A stretch of 64,000 nucleotides of DNA from UBA8752 sp040261275 (lineage in GTDB: Bacteria > Bacteroidota > Bacteroidia > Flavobacteriales_D > Sanyastnellaceae): the NCBI GenBank assembly GCA_040261275.1, contig JBDQOI010000009.1:14015-78014 (forward strand), read 5' to 3'. Below, in pieces: positions 9,569 through 18,048 of this stretch. The notes beneath the pieces are model-generated. The model did not search any database. It had not been told where the DNA came from and saw only the letters and a list, made by a program, of their open reading frames with translations. The stretch's first letter is position 1; each line of letters begins with the position of its first letter. A program made the translations under genes and the position numbers.

Positions 9569-11383
9569 TCACATGCGTTCGGGAAGGGCAATGCCCAAAA
9601 GGTGCATTCCGGTGTGGAGGGACCGGGTGAATCGCTCCGTTAAAGTCAGGCGCAGTGTGCGGGAGGCAGCGTCGTCCGCACCCAGAACGGAATGGTCCTG
9701 GTAATAGCTGCTGTAGGCCTTGGTGAGGTCATAACACCAATTGGCTACCAGCGATGGATTGTACGTTTCCGCAGCTTCTTCAATGACATCGGGAAGATCG
9801 TGGATCAGGCCGATCAGGTCCTTGTCGTCTGATTGAGGCGTCGCCATTTCATGTTGCTCGAAATCACCGAAACCCTCGGCATCGGCTTTCCGAAGTATGC
9901 TTCTTCCCCTGACGTAATTGAACAGGATGAATGGTCCTGTATTGCCATAGAAATCGATGGAAGCCTTGGGGTCGAACATCATGTTCTTCTTGGGGTCGAC
10001 CTTCAATAGGTAGTACTTCAAAGCACTCATGCCTACCCGTTGGAAGACGTCCTCCTGCCGGACCTCGTCCAGCCCTTCGAGCTTTCCGGCCTCCTTCGCA
10101 ATGTCACGGGCGATGCCGAACATCTCCTCCATCAAATCGTCTGCATCCACCACGGTCCCTTCCCGGGACTTCATCTTGCCCTCAGGCAGTTCGACCATGC
10201 CGTAGCTCAAGTGGTGGCATCGCTCCGCCTGTGGAAAGCCCAATTTGGCCAGCACGAGGAAGAGCACCTTGAAGTGGTATTCCTGCTCATTGCCCACGGT
10301 ATAGACCTGTCGATCCAAATCGGGATAGTCCTGGAACCGCAACAAGGCGGTTCCAATGTCCTGCGTCATGTAGACGGTGGTGCCGTCGCCGCGAAGCAAC
10401 AGTTTGCGGTCCATCCCGTCTTCCGTGAGGTCCACCCACACCGCTCCGTCCTCCGTTCGCTCGAACACGCCGCGCTCCAGGCCTTCCAACACCCGGTCCT
10501 TGCCGATGAGGTAGGTGTCGCTTTCGAAGTAGAGCTTGTCGAACTCAACACCCATGGTCGCGTAAGTGGCATCAAATCCGCGGTAAACCCAGGCATTCAT
10601 GGTCTTCCACAGGGCCACAGTCTCGGGATCACCACCTTCCCAAAGCCTGAGCGTCTCTTGGGCTTCGAGAAGGAGGGGGGCTCCTTTTTCGGCCTCCTCA
10701 TCGGACATTCCCGATGCCTTTCTTTCCGCTACCTCAGCCTTGTAGGCTTTGTCAAAGGCCACATAGTACTTGCCTACCAGTTTGTCTCCCTTGATTCCTG
10801 ACGCCTCAGGCGTTTCGCCTGCGCCGAATTTGCGCCAGGCGACCATGGACTTACAGATGTGTATGCCCCGGTCATTGACGATTTGCACCTTGGTGACCGC
10901 ATGTCCACGGGCCTCCAGGATGCGGCTGACACTGTGGCCCAGGAAGTTGTTCCTGAGATGTCCGAGGTGGAGGGGCTTGTTGGTGTTGGGCGAACTGTAC
11001 TCCACCATCACGTGGGGTGCCAAGCCCTCGGGCTGCCTGCCATAATCGGACTGCGCAGCAGCTCCTCTCAACCAATCCGTCCAATACTCCGCAGCGATTT
11101 CGAGGTTGAGGAATCCCTTCACCACGTTGAAACCGGTCACGGGACCTTCGGCTTCCACCAGGGCTTCTCCCAATAGTTGAGCCGTGACATCCGGGGCCTT
11201 CTTGCTGAGGCGTCCCAATGGAAAACACACGACCGTTCTGGAACCTTCGAATTCACTGCGGGTTTTCTGAACACTGATGGAATCGGGTTCCAGGGCATGG
11301 CCAAAGCAGGATTCGAATGCTGCTGCAGTCAACCGCTGCAATTGTTCGTCCAATCGTGGGAGGGCCTCAACCGACATGTTCAT
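9569..11383 (-). CDS. argS: Arginyl-tRNA synthetase
   Basis: Class I synthetase that charges tRNA-Arg with arginine, in the cytoplasm. The ATG at 11383 gives 604 residues. It overlaps the upstream ctlX stop as ATGA, so translation is probably coupled; an extension to 11422 would overlap ctlX further. Visible are the N-terminal Arg_tRNA_synt_N additional domain; the HIGH-type motif HLGHLR at about residue 137, preceded by SSPNTNKP; the KMSKS-type motif KMKSR at about residue 403; and a C-terminal DALR anticodon-binding helical domain with SSYYQDHSVL. Length is close to the family norm. Lying downstream of two arginine-group enzymes suggests joint control of arginine use. Confidence 0.97.
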   Translation of the reverse strand: MNMSVEALPRLDEQLQRLTAAAFESCFGHALEPDSISVQKTRSEFEGSRTVVCFPLGRLSKKAPDVTAQLLGEALVEAEGPVTGFNVVKGFLNLEIAAEYWTDWLRGAAAQSDYGRQPEGLAPHVMVEYSSPNTNKPLHLGHLRNNFLGHSVSRILEARGHAVTKVQIVNDRGIHICKSMVAWRKFGAGETPEASGIKGDKLVGKYYVAFDKAYKAEVAERKASGMSDEEAEKGAPLLLEAQETLRLWEGGDPETVALWKTMNAWVYRGFDATYATMGVEFDKLYFESDTYLIGKDRVLEGLERGVFERTEDGAVWVDLTEDGMDRKLLLRGDGTTVYMTQDIGTALLRFQDYPDLDRQVYTVGNEQEYHFKVLFLVLAKLGFPQAERCHHLSYGMVELPEGKMKSREGTVVDADDLMEEMFGIARDIAKEAGKLEGLDEVRQEDVFQRVGMSALKYYLLKVDPKKNMMFDPKASIDFYGNTGPFILFNYVRGRSILRKADAEGFGDFEQHEMATPQSDDKDLIGLIHDLPDVIEEAAETYNPSLVANWCYDLTKAYSSYYQDHSVLGADDAASRTLRLTLTERFTRSLHTGMHLLGIALPERM

Positions 11384-12318
11384 GGGGCAATGGGAGGGAG
11401 AAAGACTTCTGCGAGCATGCATCGAACAGAGCCGCCGCCCAGGCGTTCGATGGTGGGAATGGGAGCGTGAACGAGCGGAGCAAAAGCGCTGAGGGCATCC
11501 CTTTGTTCGGGGGAGAAGGAAGCATGAGCCGCACTCGACATGGCGATGATGGGGGTGTCCTCTCCGCTGCTCACTTCCAATACATTACCTGCGAAACCAT
11601 TGACTTGTTCGGGTCGGATTTCCACAGTGTGGTGACCTGTATTCCTGAGGGACGACAGCACCTGTTGCCGCTCTTGGTCATCGGTGATGATATCGGGACA
11701 AACCACCGCCCAATCCGTTCCTATGGCCAGCATCACATTCGTGTGGTAAATGGGAGAATTCTGATCTCCGCTGGTCTGCATTGCGGTGAAGGGAACCAGG
11801 GTGTATTGGAACACTTCAGCCCACTGTTCCGCAGCGCGGAGGTCCGTGCGAGGGCCGATGGCGGCGTATGCGATTTTATTCGGTCGATCGAGGATCAGGC
11901 TTCCGGTGCCCTCGAGAAAGACGCCATGTTCTTCGAACTCGGTGAAGTCCACGAATTCCGATACCTCCACGCTGAAGTCCTCGGCCAAGGCGTGCAAAAG
12001 GGATTCCCTGCGCTCCCTTCTTCTGTTCACTGCGAACATGGGGTAGAGGCCGACCCTTCCGTCGGAATGAAAGCTCACCCAATTGTTTGGGAACAGGGCA
12101 TCCGGTGTGTCGGCAGTCTCGTCATCGTCGTAAACGGCGACCTGCACGCCGTGATTCCGCAACACATTCACCACCCCATCAAATTCGTCCTGCGCCTTCG
12201 TTACGGGATCGCCTGCTCCTGAACCTTCCTGCTGGTAAGCATTGTTCACCGCCGTCTGCTCGTTCATGCGGAACGATGCCGGTCGAATCATCATCAACAT
12301 TTGGGTCGATTGCTTCAT
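11380..12318 (-). CDS. ctlX: Citrulline/arginine hydrolase of the CtlX family
   Basis: 312 residues from the ATG at 12318; a TTG nine bases upstream is less likely. It belongs to the guanidino-group-modifying superfamily (arginine deiminase/amidinotransferase fold). Seen are FPNNWVSFH near residue 77, the EGTGSLILDR segment carrying the acidic substrate-binding residue, a conserved His in the second half (YHTNVMLAIG), and the C-terminal nucleophile Cys in RCMLAEVFLP. CtlX proteins are annotated as citrulline-utilisation hydrolases; the exact substrate here is inferred from family only. It starts 27 bases after the next guanidino enzyme and overlaps argS by 4 bases, so all three look like one operon. 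Confidence 0.85.
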   Translation of the reverse strand: MKQSTQMLMMIRPASFRMNEQTAVNNAYQQEGSGAGDPVTKAQDEFDGVVNVLRNHGVQVAVYDDDETADTPDALFPNNWVSFHSDGRVGLYPMFAVNRRRERRESLLHALAEDFSVEVSEFVDFTEFEEHGVFLEGTGSLILDRPNKIAYAAIGPRTDLRAAEQWAEVFQYTLVPFTAMQTSGDQNSPIYHTNVMLAIGTDWAVVCPDIITDDQERQQVLSSLRNTGHHTVEIRPEQVNGFAGNVLEVSSGEDTPIIAMSSAAHASFSPEQRDALSAFAPLVHAPIPTIERLGGGSVRCMLAEVFLPPIAP

Positions 12319-12345
12319 TGGGTCCAAGGAGTCAAGGAATGGGGG

Positions 12346-13254
12346 TCACGCCTCGCGGACGAGAGGAAGGGTGGTGCAACGGAACAATCCCCCCATGCGC
12401 CCAACGCGATCGAGGGGGCATTCCTTCAGGTGGTAGCCAAGGTTTTTCAAGGCCTCGGCGACCCGATGGAAGGTGGGGTCGATGAAAAGGGTGTCCGGGT
12501 TGAGATGAAGCAGATTCGTCTGAAGCTGGGACGCTTCCTTGGCGGTAACCTCAATGACTCTTGAGTGCCTGTTTTTCAGCAGATTGACATCATCTTGATG
12601 AACAAAAAAATCAGGACAAACCAAGGCGTCACCTCGTCCCAGTGGCATGTAGGCACAGTCCAGATGGAGGGCGCATTGCAGCGGGTCCGTATCGTCCTTG
12701 AGCAACTCGATTCCGATGACCTCACGGTCTGGAAAATGATCCCGAAGGAAGTCCAGGGCCGAGGGATTGGTCCTGGTCACCTTCAGTCCCGACCATGACG
12801 GATTTCGGGTGACGCCCACGAAAAGTACATCGTCCAATACCAGGACATCTCCACCTTCCAGTTGCACATCTTTCGGGAGATCCAGCCATTGCGTTGAGGG
12901 CAGGAGAGGGGCAACGCCCTCCCATTCCCCGCTTCTTTCATCGATTGTTCGGGACCGGATCAAGCGATGGTTGATGACCATCCCCACATCCCGCGCAAAA
13001 ATCTGCTCAACCCCATCAAGGTTGAACGGCCTCAGTACCTCTACCCCCTCTGATTCCAATTGCGCTGCCCAGCCGTCGAGCTGGTCCTCCACTTCCATGG
13101 GGTCCGGATACGTGCCGTTCGCGAGATGCCATTTCGAGGTGGGGTCGAATGCGGTTTCCAAATCGGGGCCGGCTCCCATATCCCGGGCGTGGCCCACCAC
13201 GACCCTGCGCAGCGCCCCCCACTCGTTCGATATGCCCAGTTCGACCGCCGCCAT
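12346..13254 (-). CDS. Arginine deiminase / amidinotransferase-family enzyme
   Basis: 302 residues from the ATG at 13254; the open frame extends upstream into the lipoprotein gene but lacks family resemblance there. Superfamily signatures in order: FARDVGMVIN, QLEGGDVLVLDD, LHLDCAYMPLGRGDALVCPDFF with the catalytic His, and the C-terminal Cys in GGLFRCTTLP. This is a dimethylarginine-hydrolase/glycine-amidinotransferase-like protein, so it acts on a guanidino compound, by hydrolysis or amidine transfer. I cannot tell from sequence which. It lies 14 bases after the lipoprotein stop and 27 bases before ctlX. Confidence 0.8.
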   Translation of the reverse strand: MAAVELGISNEWGALRRVVVGHARDMGAGPDLETAFDPTSKWHLANGTYPDPMEVEDQLDGWAAQLESEGVEVLRPFNLDGVEQIFARDVGMVINHRLIRSRTIDERSGEWEGVAPLLPSTQWLDLPKDVQLEGGDVLVLDDVLFVGVTRNPSWSGLKVTRTNPSALDFLRDHFPDREVIGIELLKDDTDPLQCALHLDCAYMPLGRGDALVCPDFFVHQDDVNLLKNRHSRVIEVTAKEASQLQTNLLHLNPDTLFIDPTFHRVAEALKNLGYHLKECPLDRVGRMGGLFRCTTLPLVREA

Positions 13255-13268
13255 TTTGCAATCAGGAA

Positions 13269-14102
13269 TCAGCGTCCCGAGACGATGGGCTTGGCAGGCA
13301 GGATTCCATGCGCATTGCGGTGGGCTTCCGCTTGGGCCACTGCGGCCGAATCCATGACCGCCACCACGTCGGGAACGGCCTGCCAACCATCATTGAGCCA
13401 TTTGGTGCCCGCGGTACGGATGGAATCCACACTGTGTGACCGCACGGCATACAGCAGCCTGCGGGTCTGCGCTGTGATGTGCCGCTTGAAGATGGTATCG
13501 CCTGCGGCATCCACATAAGTGGTGTCCACGTAGGAAATGGTGGCACCTGGGTAGCGTTCGCCCAGGGTTCGCCCGAAATTCTTGTAGTTGCCCGTCCATC
13601 GCTTTTCGAACACCATGTGGTGACGAAGGTCAATTTCCGCCAGTCCAACATCGTAGATGTCCCCTGCGAAGAAAGGGGAAGCGTACAGCAGGGTCCAGTG
13701 GTCCAGACGGGTTCGTACTCCAATGCTGTCCCAACGGTTCCACATCGTGACGTACAGATCGAATATGGAGTCATTGGTGAAGGTTTCCGGGATGTAGTAG
13801 TCCCTGAAATGCCGCTCGAATTGAGATTCGTTGTTGGACTCCATGAATCCTTGGAGGTCCTGCTGGAATTCCTGGTATTCGTCGTTCTCGAGAAAGATCC
13901 GCGCTGTGTCCGGGAACATCACCACTGTGGGGGTGGCCATGTACTGCGGGTGCAGGGGATCCTGATAGTCCGTAGGGGTTTGTGATGAACCCAGGGCCCC
14001 GTCGCCACAGGATGTCCAGCTCAAGGCAAACACCGTCATCACAACACCCACCATCAACTTCGGCAGGATCAAGGCGCAACGGGGAGATTCAAAACAGGGC
14101 AT
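13269..14102 (-). CDS. Uncharacterised lipoprotein
   Basis: 277 residues from the ATG at 14102. The N-terminus has a hydrophobic signal stretch (MVGVVMTVFALSWTSC) ending in a lipobox-like SWTSC, so lipid attachment and an outer-membrane or periplasmic location are likely. The rest is soluble, rich in Asp, Tyr and Arg, with no domain I recognise; resemblance to the gliding-motility lipoprotein GldD/GldB group could not be established by eye. A perfect TATCTTTG element sits 4 bases before the ATG. It is the first gene of the lipoprotein-guanidino enzyme-ctlX-argS run. Confidence 0.75.
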   Translation of the reverse strand: MPCFESPRCALILPKLMVGVVMTVFALSWTSCGDGALGSSQTPTDYQDPLHPQYMATPTVVMFPDTARIFLENDEYQEFQQDLQGFMESNNESQFERHFRDYYIPETFTNDSIFDLYVTMWNRWDSIGVRTRLDHWTLLYASPFFAGDIYDVGLAEIDLRHHMVFEKRWTGNYKNFGRTLGERYPGATISYVDTTYVDAAGDTIFKRHITAQTRRLLYAVRSHSVDSIRTAGTKWLNDGWQAVPDVVAVMDSAAVAQAEAHRNAHGILPAKPIVSGR

Positions 14103-14106
14103 GGCT

Positions 14107-14114
14107 CAAAGATA
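14107..14114 (-). promoter_or_regulatory. -7 element TATCTTTG
   Basis: Exact match to TAnnTTTG on the minus strand, 4 bases (AGCC) before the lipoprotein ATG at 14102. A transcript would be near-leaderless. It probably drives the lipoprotein-ctlX-argS operon. Confidence 0.6.
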
Positions 14115-14138
14115 GCCCCCCGCCCAAGCGTGCAGGAA

Positions 14139-14762
14139 TCAATTTGGGAAGAACCCGCCCTTGATATGTGTCTCTTGTTGGAGGACGAGAATGGTCCAAC
14201 GCAACACGCTGTCCAAGAAAGCGCCCCGGGCGGCACCCTTGGCAGTCAAGAGCCGATGTTTATGCGAAGGAGGCAGCCCGAGCCATCCCGTCAAATCCTG
14301 AAGGGTCTGTCCCGGCAAAGAATCCACGTCAATCTCCTTGTCAGAAAGGAGCTGTTTGATTTCATTCACGCGCCGCTTGTGGCGGTAGGACAAGGGCTCA
14401 TCCAATGATATGTATCGCTCGAAGACATCTCCACCGGGATAGGGCTTGCGGTCCAGCACGGACTGGAATCGGGTCGTTTCGAAATGTCCCACGCACTCTA
14501 CGATGATGTCCTTGCGTCCTCCGGGGTGGACCTTCTTGACCTCGACCAATCGTGCCAAAGAGCCCGTGGAAGCCGTGACGTCTTCGAAGTGGAAGGGAAT
14601 GCCAAACCGATTGTCTTCTTCCTTACCCGCAACCAAGGCTTCCTCCAATTCCCCGATCAATTGTCGATAGCGAGGTTCAAAGATGTGCAGTCCCGTCTTT
14701 TCCCCTGGAAAGAGGAAGACCCCGAGGGGGAACAATGGGAGTGTAAAGGACCTGCGTGCCAT
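14139..14762 (-). CDS. LON peptidase substrate-binding-domain protein
   Basis: 207 residues from the ATG at 14762. Alternatives at 14768 and 14792 add 2 or 10 residues; 14762 was chosen because the family starts just before LPLFPLGVFLFPG. The hallmark LHIFEPRYRQLIGE follows. The protein is the stand-alone N-terminal domain of Lon, with no AAA or protease part; function of such proteins is unknown, though a role in recognising protein substrates is presumed. It follows the HtrA-type protease gene by about 48 bases on the same strand, a suggestive proteostasis pairing. Confidence 0.85.
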   Translation of the reverse strand: MARRSFTLPLFPLGVFLFPGEKTGLHIFEPRYRQLIGELEEALVAGKEEDNRFGIPFHFEDVTASTGSLARLVEVKKVHPGGRKDIIVECVGHFETTRFQSVLDRKPYPGGDVFERYISLDEPLSYRHKRRVNEIKQLLSDKEIDVDSLPGQTLQDLTGWLGLPPSHKHRLLTAKGAARGAFLDSVLRWTILVLQQETHIKGGFFPN

Positions 14763-14810
14763 TACCATCAATATACGGGACAAACGGGGCATCTCCGCCC
14801 CACCTGCACA

Positions 14811-16064
14811 TCAGTTGGGGTCAGAGGGGGTGCCCTCTTCACGTCCTGGTTCATCCCCGAAACCGAAAACACCTTCCCGCGTCCCCAACAGAACTTGCGC
14901 CGAAGTGGATTGGCCATCGCGCCAGACTTCCACTTCCGTGCGATCGCCCGGACGAAAGTGGTTTACCCGCTCCAGCAGTTGAGGCATCGTAGGCGTGGGA
15001 ATGCCGCCTACGGAGAGAATGACGTCACCGGCAACCAGGCCCGATTCCGCGGCCCCACTGCCTTCAGTAACGGACGAAATCATAACGCCCGATACGGAGG
15101 GAAGTCCCAGGTATTCCGCCGTGCTTTCGTCGACAGGGCGGATGCTGACACCGAGGTAGGCGCGCTGAACGCTTCCAAATTCAATGAGGTCCCGTGCGAT
15201 TTTGGAAGCGAGGTTGGCCGGAACGGCAAACGCATAACCGGCATAGCTGCCGGTGCGGGAGGCGATGGCGGTATTGATGCCAATGAGATTGCCCGCTGCA
15301 TCGACCAAGGCCCCGCCGCTGTTTCCCGGATTGACGGCCGCGTCGGTCTGGATGAAGCTCTCAATGGGGAAGAGGGAGCGGTCGAAGTCAGGACGAAGCA
15401 ATTGGATGTCCCGCGCTTTGGCGGATACGATGCCCGCGGTAACGGTGCTGGTCAGATCAAATGGGTTGCCCACGGCCAACACCCAGTCGCCGACCTGAAC
15501 GGCATCACTGTCGCCCCAATCCAAGGCTTTCAGCCCTTCGGACTCCACCTTCAGGACCGCGATGTCCGTTGTGGGATCCGATCCGACCAGGGTGGCCGCA
15601 AGGGTACGGTTGTCATTCAGGCCGATTTCAATGACATCTGCACCTTCAATGACGTGATGATTCGTGACGATGTAGCCTTGCTCATCCAGAATGACGCCAC
15701 TGCCGGATCCGGTCTGAAGCTGTGACCGACCGCGTCCCGGAGCCGGAAAGAAACCCGACCAGTCGTACCAACCCTGGGATGGGGAAATGCGCTGGGCGGT
15801 TTTCACGTGAACCACCGCATCCAATGCCCGATGGGCCGCATCGCGAAAGTCGAGTGAAGCAAGGGGAGCAGCAGCGGGTATCGCGGGAGCAGCGAAAGCA
15901 TAGGGTGAGCTGCTTTCATCGGTTGCGGGGCGGGATACGTAATGCACCGTCTTCGAAGCCTTTGGTTCTGCCGTCGCGGTCGAGAAATAAACCAGGACCA
16001 CAGCGGCTCCGACGAGAGAAGAAAAAAAAGACAGGAAAATGAGGGCAACCGGCTTTCTGTTCAT
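14811..16064 (-). CDS. HtrA/DegP-type serine protease with one PDZ domain
   Basis: 417 residues. A single N-terminal hydrophobic helix (residues about 5-28) acts as signal or anchor, so the protease domain is periplasmic. The trypsin-like triad is visible: His in TNHHVIEG (about 136), Asp in TTDIAVLKV (about 168) and Ser in NPGNSGGAL (about 246). One PDZ domain follows (about 285-390, LGVSIRPVDE ... VNHFRPGDRTEVEVWRDG). DegP and DegQ have two PDZ domains; one PDZ plus an N-terminal anchor is the DegS-like layout. Role inferred: periplasmic quality control or stress signalling. The C-terminus is acidic and unstructured. Confidence 0.92.
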   Translation of the reverse strand: MNRKPVALIFLSFFSSLVGAAVVLVYFSTATAEPKASKTVHYVSRPATDESSSPYAFAAPAIPAAAPLASLDFRDAAHRALDAVVHVKTAQRISPSQGWYDWSGFFPAPGRGRSQLQTGSGSGVILDEQGYIVTNHHVIEGADVIEIGLNDNRTLAATLVGSDPTTDIAVLKVESEGLKALDWGDSDAVQVGDWVLAVGNPFDLTSTVTAGIVSAKARDIQLLRPDFDRSLFPIESFIQTDAAVNPGNSGGALVDAAGNLIGINTAIASRTGSYAGYAFAVPANLASKIARDLIEFGSVQRAYLGVSIRPVDESTAEYLGLPSVSGVMISSVTEGSGAAESGLVAGDVILSVGGIPTPTMPQLLERVNHFRPGDRTEVEVWRDGQSTSAQVLLGTREGVFGFGDEPGREEGTPSDPN

Positions 16065-16143
16065 TCGGAAGAAATTGTTCTACCCAAATAAGGCAGAGCC
16101 GAACAAAAAGTTGCCTTGAAAATCCTTAAGAAACCTTACCGGT

Positions 16144-16551
16144 TCAATGCGGCAGATGGCGCATGACGAGACCGTAAAGTAAGGTGCCCAATAAGGCGCC
16201 TGCAATGGCGATAAGTATGGGAAGATACCCTGCGCCAAGGGCAATGAACAAGGGGCCTGGACAAGCTCCGGTGATGGACCACCCCATGCCGAAAACGGCG
16301 CCCCCGAGCAAGTATCGTTTCCAACCTGCCTTGTAGCTGTAGATGTCCATTTCCTTTCCGCCTGCGGCTTTCCATCCCGCCCGCTTGGCGATCACATTGA
16401 ACAAGATTCCCAGCGCGATGGCCGCCCCGATGACACCGTACATATGGAAGGAGTCAAAATGAAACATTTCCTGAATACGAAACCAACTGATGACCTCACC
16501 CATGGTGAGCGTGATACCAAAAACGAGTCCGAGGAGAAATATGAACGGCAT
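16144..16551 (-). CDS. YeeE/YedE sulfur-transport half protein (DUF6691)
   Basis: 135 residues with four predicted membrane helices. GITLTMGEVISWFRIQEMFHF and the signature GMGWSITGACPGPL are seen; the Cys in GACPGP is the conserved family residue. It pairs with the upstream gene (one base apart) to make a two-gene YeeE/YedE system, which in other bacteria moves thiosulfate or another reduced sulfur species. Two half-size genes are the common arrangement of the Pmp/DUF6691 type. Substrate is inferred from family. Confidence 0.87.
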   Translation of the reverse strand: MPFIFLLGLVFGITLTMGEVISWFRIQEMFHFDSFHMYGVIGAAIALGILFNVIAKRAGWKAAGGKEMDIYSYKAGWKRYLLGGAVFGMGWSITGACPGPLFIALGAGYLPILIAIAGALLGTLLYGLVMRHLPH

Positions 16552-16552
16552 T

Positions 16553-17116
16553 TCAGAGAAGGGGAAGCCAAATGGGAAGGATCAAATGCGAAACGGTCAG
16601 TCCGCCGATAAAGAAACCAATGACAGCGATGAGGCTGGGCCATTGAAGCGAACTCAAGCCGCTAATGGCGTGGCCACTTGTGCAGCCATTGGCCCATCGC
16701 GTTCCGAATCCCACCAACGCTCCGCCCAACAGCAGGGTGAGGAGAGAAAGGGGATGACTCCATGCCTCACTTCCGAACAGGATTTCTGGAGCAAAGGCAA
16801 CTCCGGCATCTTCCACCCCCATTTCGCGCAAGGCAGATGCCGTATCCGGGTTCAGGTCCACCGGGCCGGGCTTCAACAGGAGAAAACGAGCAATGGCGCC
16901 TCCTGCCAATGTGCCTGCTATGAAAACAAGGTTCCACGATTGCGCTTTCCAGTCGAATCGGAAATAGTCGGACCATTTCCCGGCGCCCGCAATGGAACAC
17001 ATGGTCCGCAAGTTGGAGCTGATTCCAAACCTTCTGCCGATGAGAAGGAGGGTGGCCATTACCAATGAGATGAGGGGCCCGGTGATGTACCAAGACCATG
17101 GATCGAAAGAAAGCAT
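16553..17116 (-). CDS. YeeE/YedE family sulfur transporter half
   Basis: 187 residues from the ATG at 17116; a TTG three bases upstream is not needed. About five membrane helices. Signatures are LRTMCSIAG with a Cys early in the chain, and GTRWANGCTSGHAISGLSSLQ-type sequence with the conserved Cys. It acts with the downstream DUF6691 gene in the inner membrane, probably importing thiosulfate-like sulfur. No rhodanese or sulfur-carrier gene is adjacent; the upstream neighbour is a 2-oxoglutarate oxygenase, 7 bases away. Confidence 0.88.
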   Translation of the reverse strand: MLSFDPWSWYITGPLISLVMATLLLIGRRFGISSNLRTMCSIAGAGKWSDYFRFDWKAQSWNLVFIAGTLAGGAIARFLLLKPGPVDLNPDTASALREMGVEDAGVAFAPEILFGSEAWSHPLSLLTLLLGGALVGFGTRWANGCTSGHAISGLSSLQWPSLIAVIGFFIGGLTVSHLILPIWLPLL

Positions 17117-17123
17117 CAAGCAA

Positions 17124-18026
17124 TTATTTCAGACCGATTTCACGAAGACGGTGGTCCAAGAATTCGGCGGCCGTCCATTGGGGGTAGGCTTCAGAATCTC
17201 CCATGATGGGGTCAAGCGGCATGGGACCCATCGGGTGCAGGAAGAACGGAAGGCTATATCGGGAACGGTGGCGACCCGCTCCCGGAGGCAACACGACCCG
17301 GTGGGTAGTGGATCGCAAGACGCCGCCCGTCAGGTTTTGGAGCATATCGCCCACGTTCACTGTGAGGTTGCGGGCATGGGCCTTTACGGGAATCCAATCA
17401 CCATCCCGGTCCAACACCTCCAAGCCATCAGCCGAACTTCCCACGAGCAGGGTAATGAGGTTGATGTCCTCGTGGCTGCCCGCCCGCGGTGCATCGTCCG
17501 GCGCATCGGGTGCTGGTGGATAATGCAACACCCGAAGGATGCTGTTTCCATCTGCCACATGGCCGGAGAAATAAGACCGGTCAAGGTCAAGGGAAAGGGC
17601 GACCGCTTCCATCAGTCTCGCCGCCAAGGCTTCCAACTCGGAGTACAGCTGTCGTCCTGTTGTAATGAAGCCGGGGACCTCTTGGCACTGGGGCTGATCG
17701 TAGCGAACTTGAGCGAAGTGATAGAATTCCTTGAGGTCGGCCCGCGCGTCATCTTTGGCGTGCTCCTGACCAAAAGGGGTGTAGCCGAAATTTCCGCCTA
17801 CGCCTACAATGCTGGCGTTCTTTTTCTGTGCTTCAGGCAGCCCGAAAAATTGTTCCGCACCCGCATAGGCTTCATGGATGCGCGCATCATTCAATCCGTG
17901 CCCTTCCAAAGTCACGAACCCGTAGGTTTCAAATGCTGCACGCAGGTCCTGGGGAAATTTTTGTTGCGCTTGGGCATCGCCGGTCAAAAATCCCGAGGCG
18001 TCCAGCACAGGTATTGCCTTACTCAT
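17124..18026 (-). CDS. 2-oxoglutarate/Fe(II) oxygenase, isopenicillin N synthase family
   Basis: 300 residues. The N-terminal DIOX_N segment begins IPVLDASGF. The C-terminal jelly roll carries the iron-binding HxD in GSHEDINLIT, the distal His in RSTTHRVV and the 2-oxoglutarate-binding RxS in RSRYSLPFF. These define a competent non-heme iron dioxygenase. Substrate is unknown; bacterial relatives are often listed as flavonol-synthase-like or gibberellin-oxidase-like without support. A TATTTTTG element 4 bases before the ATG suggests its own promoter. The YeeE/YedE genes follow within 7 bases, so a link to sulfur or taurine-like chemistry is possible but speculative. Confidence 0.88.
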   Translation of the reverse strand: MSKAIPVLDASGFLTGDAQAQQKFPQDLRAAFETYGFVTLEGHGLNDARIHEAYAGAEQFFGLPEAQKKNASIVGVGGNFGYTPFGQEHAKDDARADLKEFYHFAQVRYDQPQCQEVPGFITTGRQLYSELEALAARLMEAVALSLDLDRSYFSGHVADGNSILRVLHYPPAPDAPDDAPRAGSHEDINLITLLVGSSADGLEVLDRDGDWIPVKAHARNLTVNVGDMLQNLTGGVLRSTTHRVVLPPGAGRHRSRYSLPFFLHPMGPMPLDPIMGDSEAYPQWTAAEFLDHRLREIGLK

Positions 18027-18030
18027 GTCT

Positions 18031-18038
18031 CAAAAATA
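18031..18038 (-). promoter_or_regulatory. -7 element TATTTTTG
   Basis: Exact TAnnTTTG match on the minus strand, 4 bases (AGAC) before the oxygenase ATG at 18026; another near-leaderless arrangement. Confidence 0.55.
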
Positions 18039-18048
18039 GAGATTGCAG

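Noticed and set aside
11317..12222. A 301-residue plus-strand frame opposite ctlX
   Set aside because: It is antisense to ctlX, which has clear superfamily motifs; the plus frame has none.
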